From Clostridia bacterium (lineage in GTDB: Bacteria; Bacillota; Sulfobacillia; SLMV01), in NCBI GenBank assembly GCA_003566675.1, contig PXCI01000334.1, forward strand, positions 1 to 37,965: DNA of 37,965 nucleotides, in the 5' to 3' direction. Both the position numbers and the translations under genes were made by a program. The stretch's first letter is position 1. Every line of letters starts with the position of its first letter. The notes under the pieces are model-generated. The model was not told the origin of the DNA. It did no database searches and saw only the letters and a program-made list of their open reading frames with translations. Positions 37,597 to 37,965 of the stretch are shown here, one piece after another.

Positions 37597-37965
37597 AGGA
37601 CTTCTCCCTTTCGTCCGTGAGTGTTTCGATCGCGATCCACCCCAGGTTCACAATGCCTCGGGGCTATTACTGCGCCGTCACCCCCATTGTGTCCCCACAA
37701 CCGAACGTAACGGTGCGTTGTCTTCATACCCGCCTGTCATTAACCTCAAATCCTACCCTACCGCATAGAACACTACTACCTGTGGCCCAGCTTCTCCTGC
37801 CCCTGGCCATGAGATGCCTGAGAAACTGCTGCCGCTCGCTAAACCCCTTTCATCTCGCGAGCAATCCATCAGAAGGATCCGAGTCCAGCCGTGGGATGTT
37901 CACTGATCGGGAGCCTGCGATGCAGGACGGAAGCGTTCCAGGCGATCAGAGATACCTACCCGCCG

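Noticed and set aside
37569-37640. Possible riboswitch in the MOT1 transporter leader
   Set aside because: Only a short GGAC/GTCC hairpin around the RBS was visible; no recognisable Moco or other riboswitch core.

Overview
The window looks like a chromosomal segment of a moderately high-GC, spore-former-like Firmicute. The evidence is a spoVK-like AAA gene, hflX, glnA, a lexA/yneA-like pair and a YaaH/SleL-like GH18 gene in an order resembling the Bacillus spoVK-hflX-glnA...lexA/yneA region. The left ~3.2 kb is a mobile-element graveyard. It holds a CPBP-protease gene relic interrupted by a 753-bp group II intron without an intact RT, an AT-rich HTH-Fic gene with a well-formed operator/promoter, an ISL3 transposase remnant, and the 3' end (domain V) of a second group II intron. 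The rest is mostly intact genes: M81 peptidase, VOC protein, a flavoprotein/AAA/GTPase operon, HflX, GS-I, LexA, LysM, GH18, two beta-propeller proteins, znuACB, LarA-like, tRNA-Sec, HAD, a long GlmL/MutL-like protein and a MOT1-type transporter. The strongest candidate for an under-described system is a divergent pair of exported proteins at 11653-15315. Each carries five tandem FMN-binding (flavinylation) domains, and three of the five motifs in the lipoprotein member are altered. All calls come from reading the sequence; no database searches were run.
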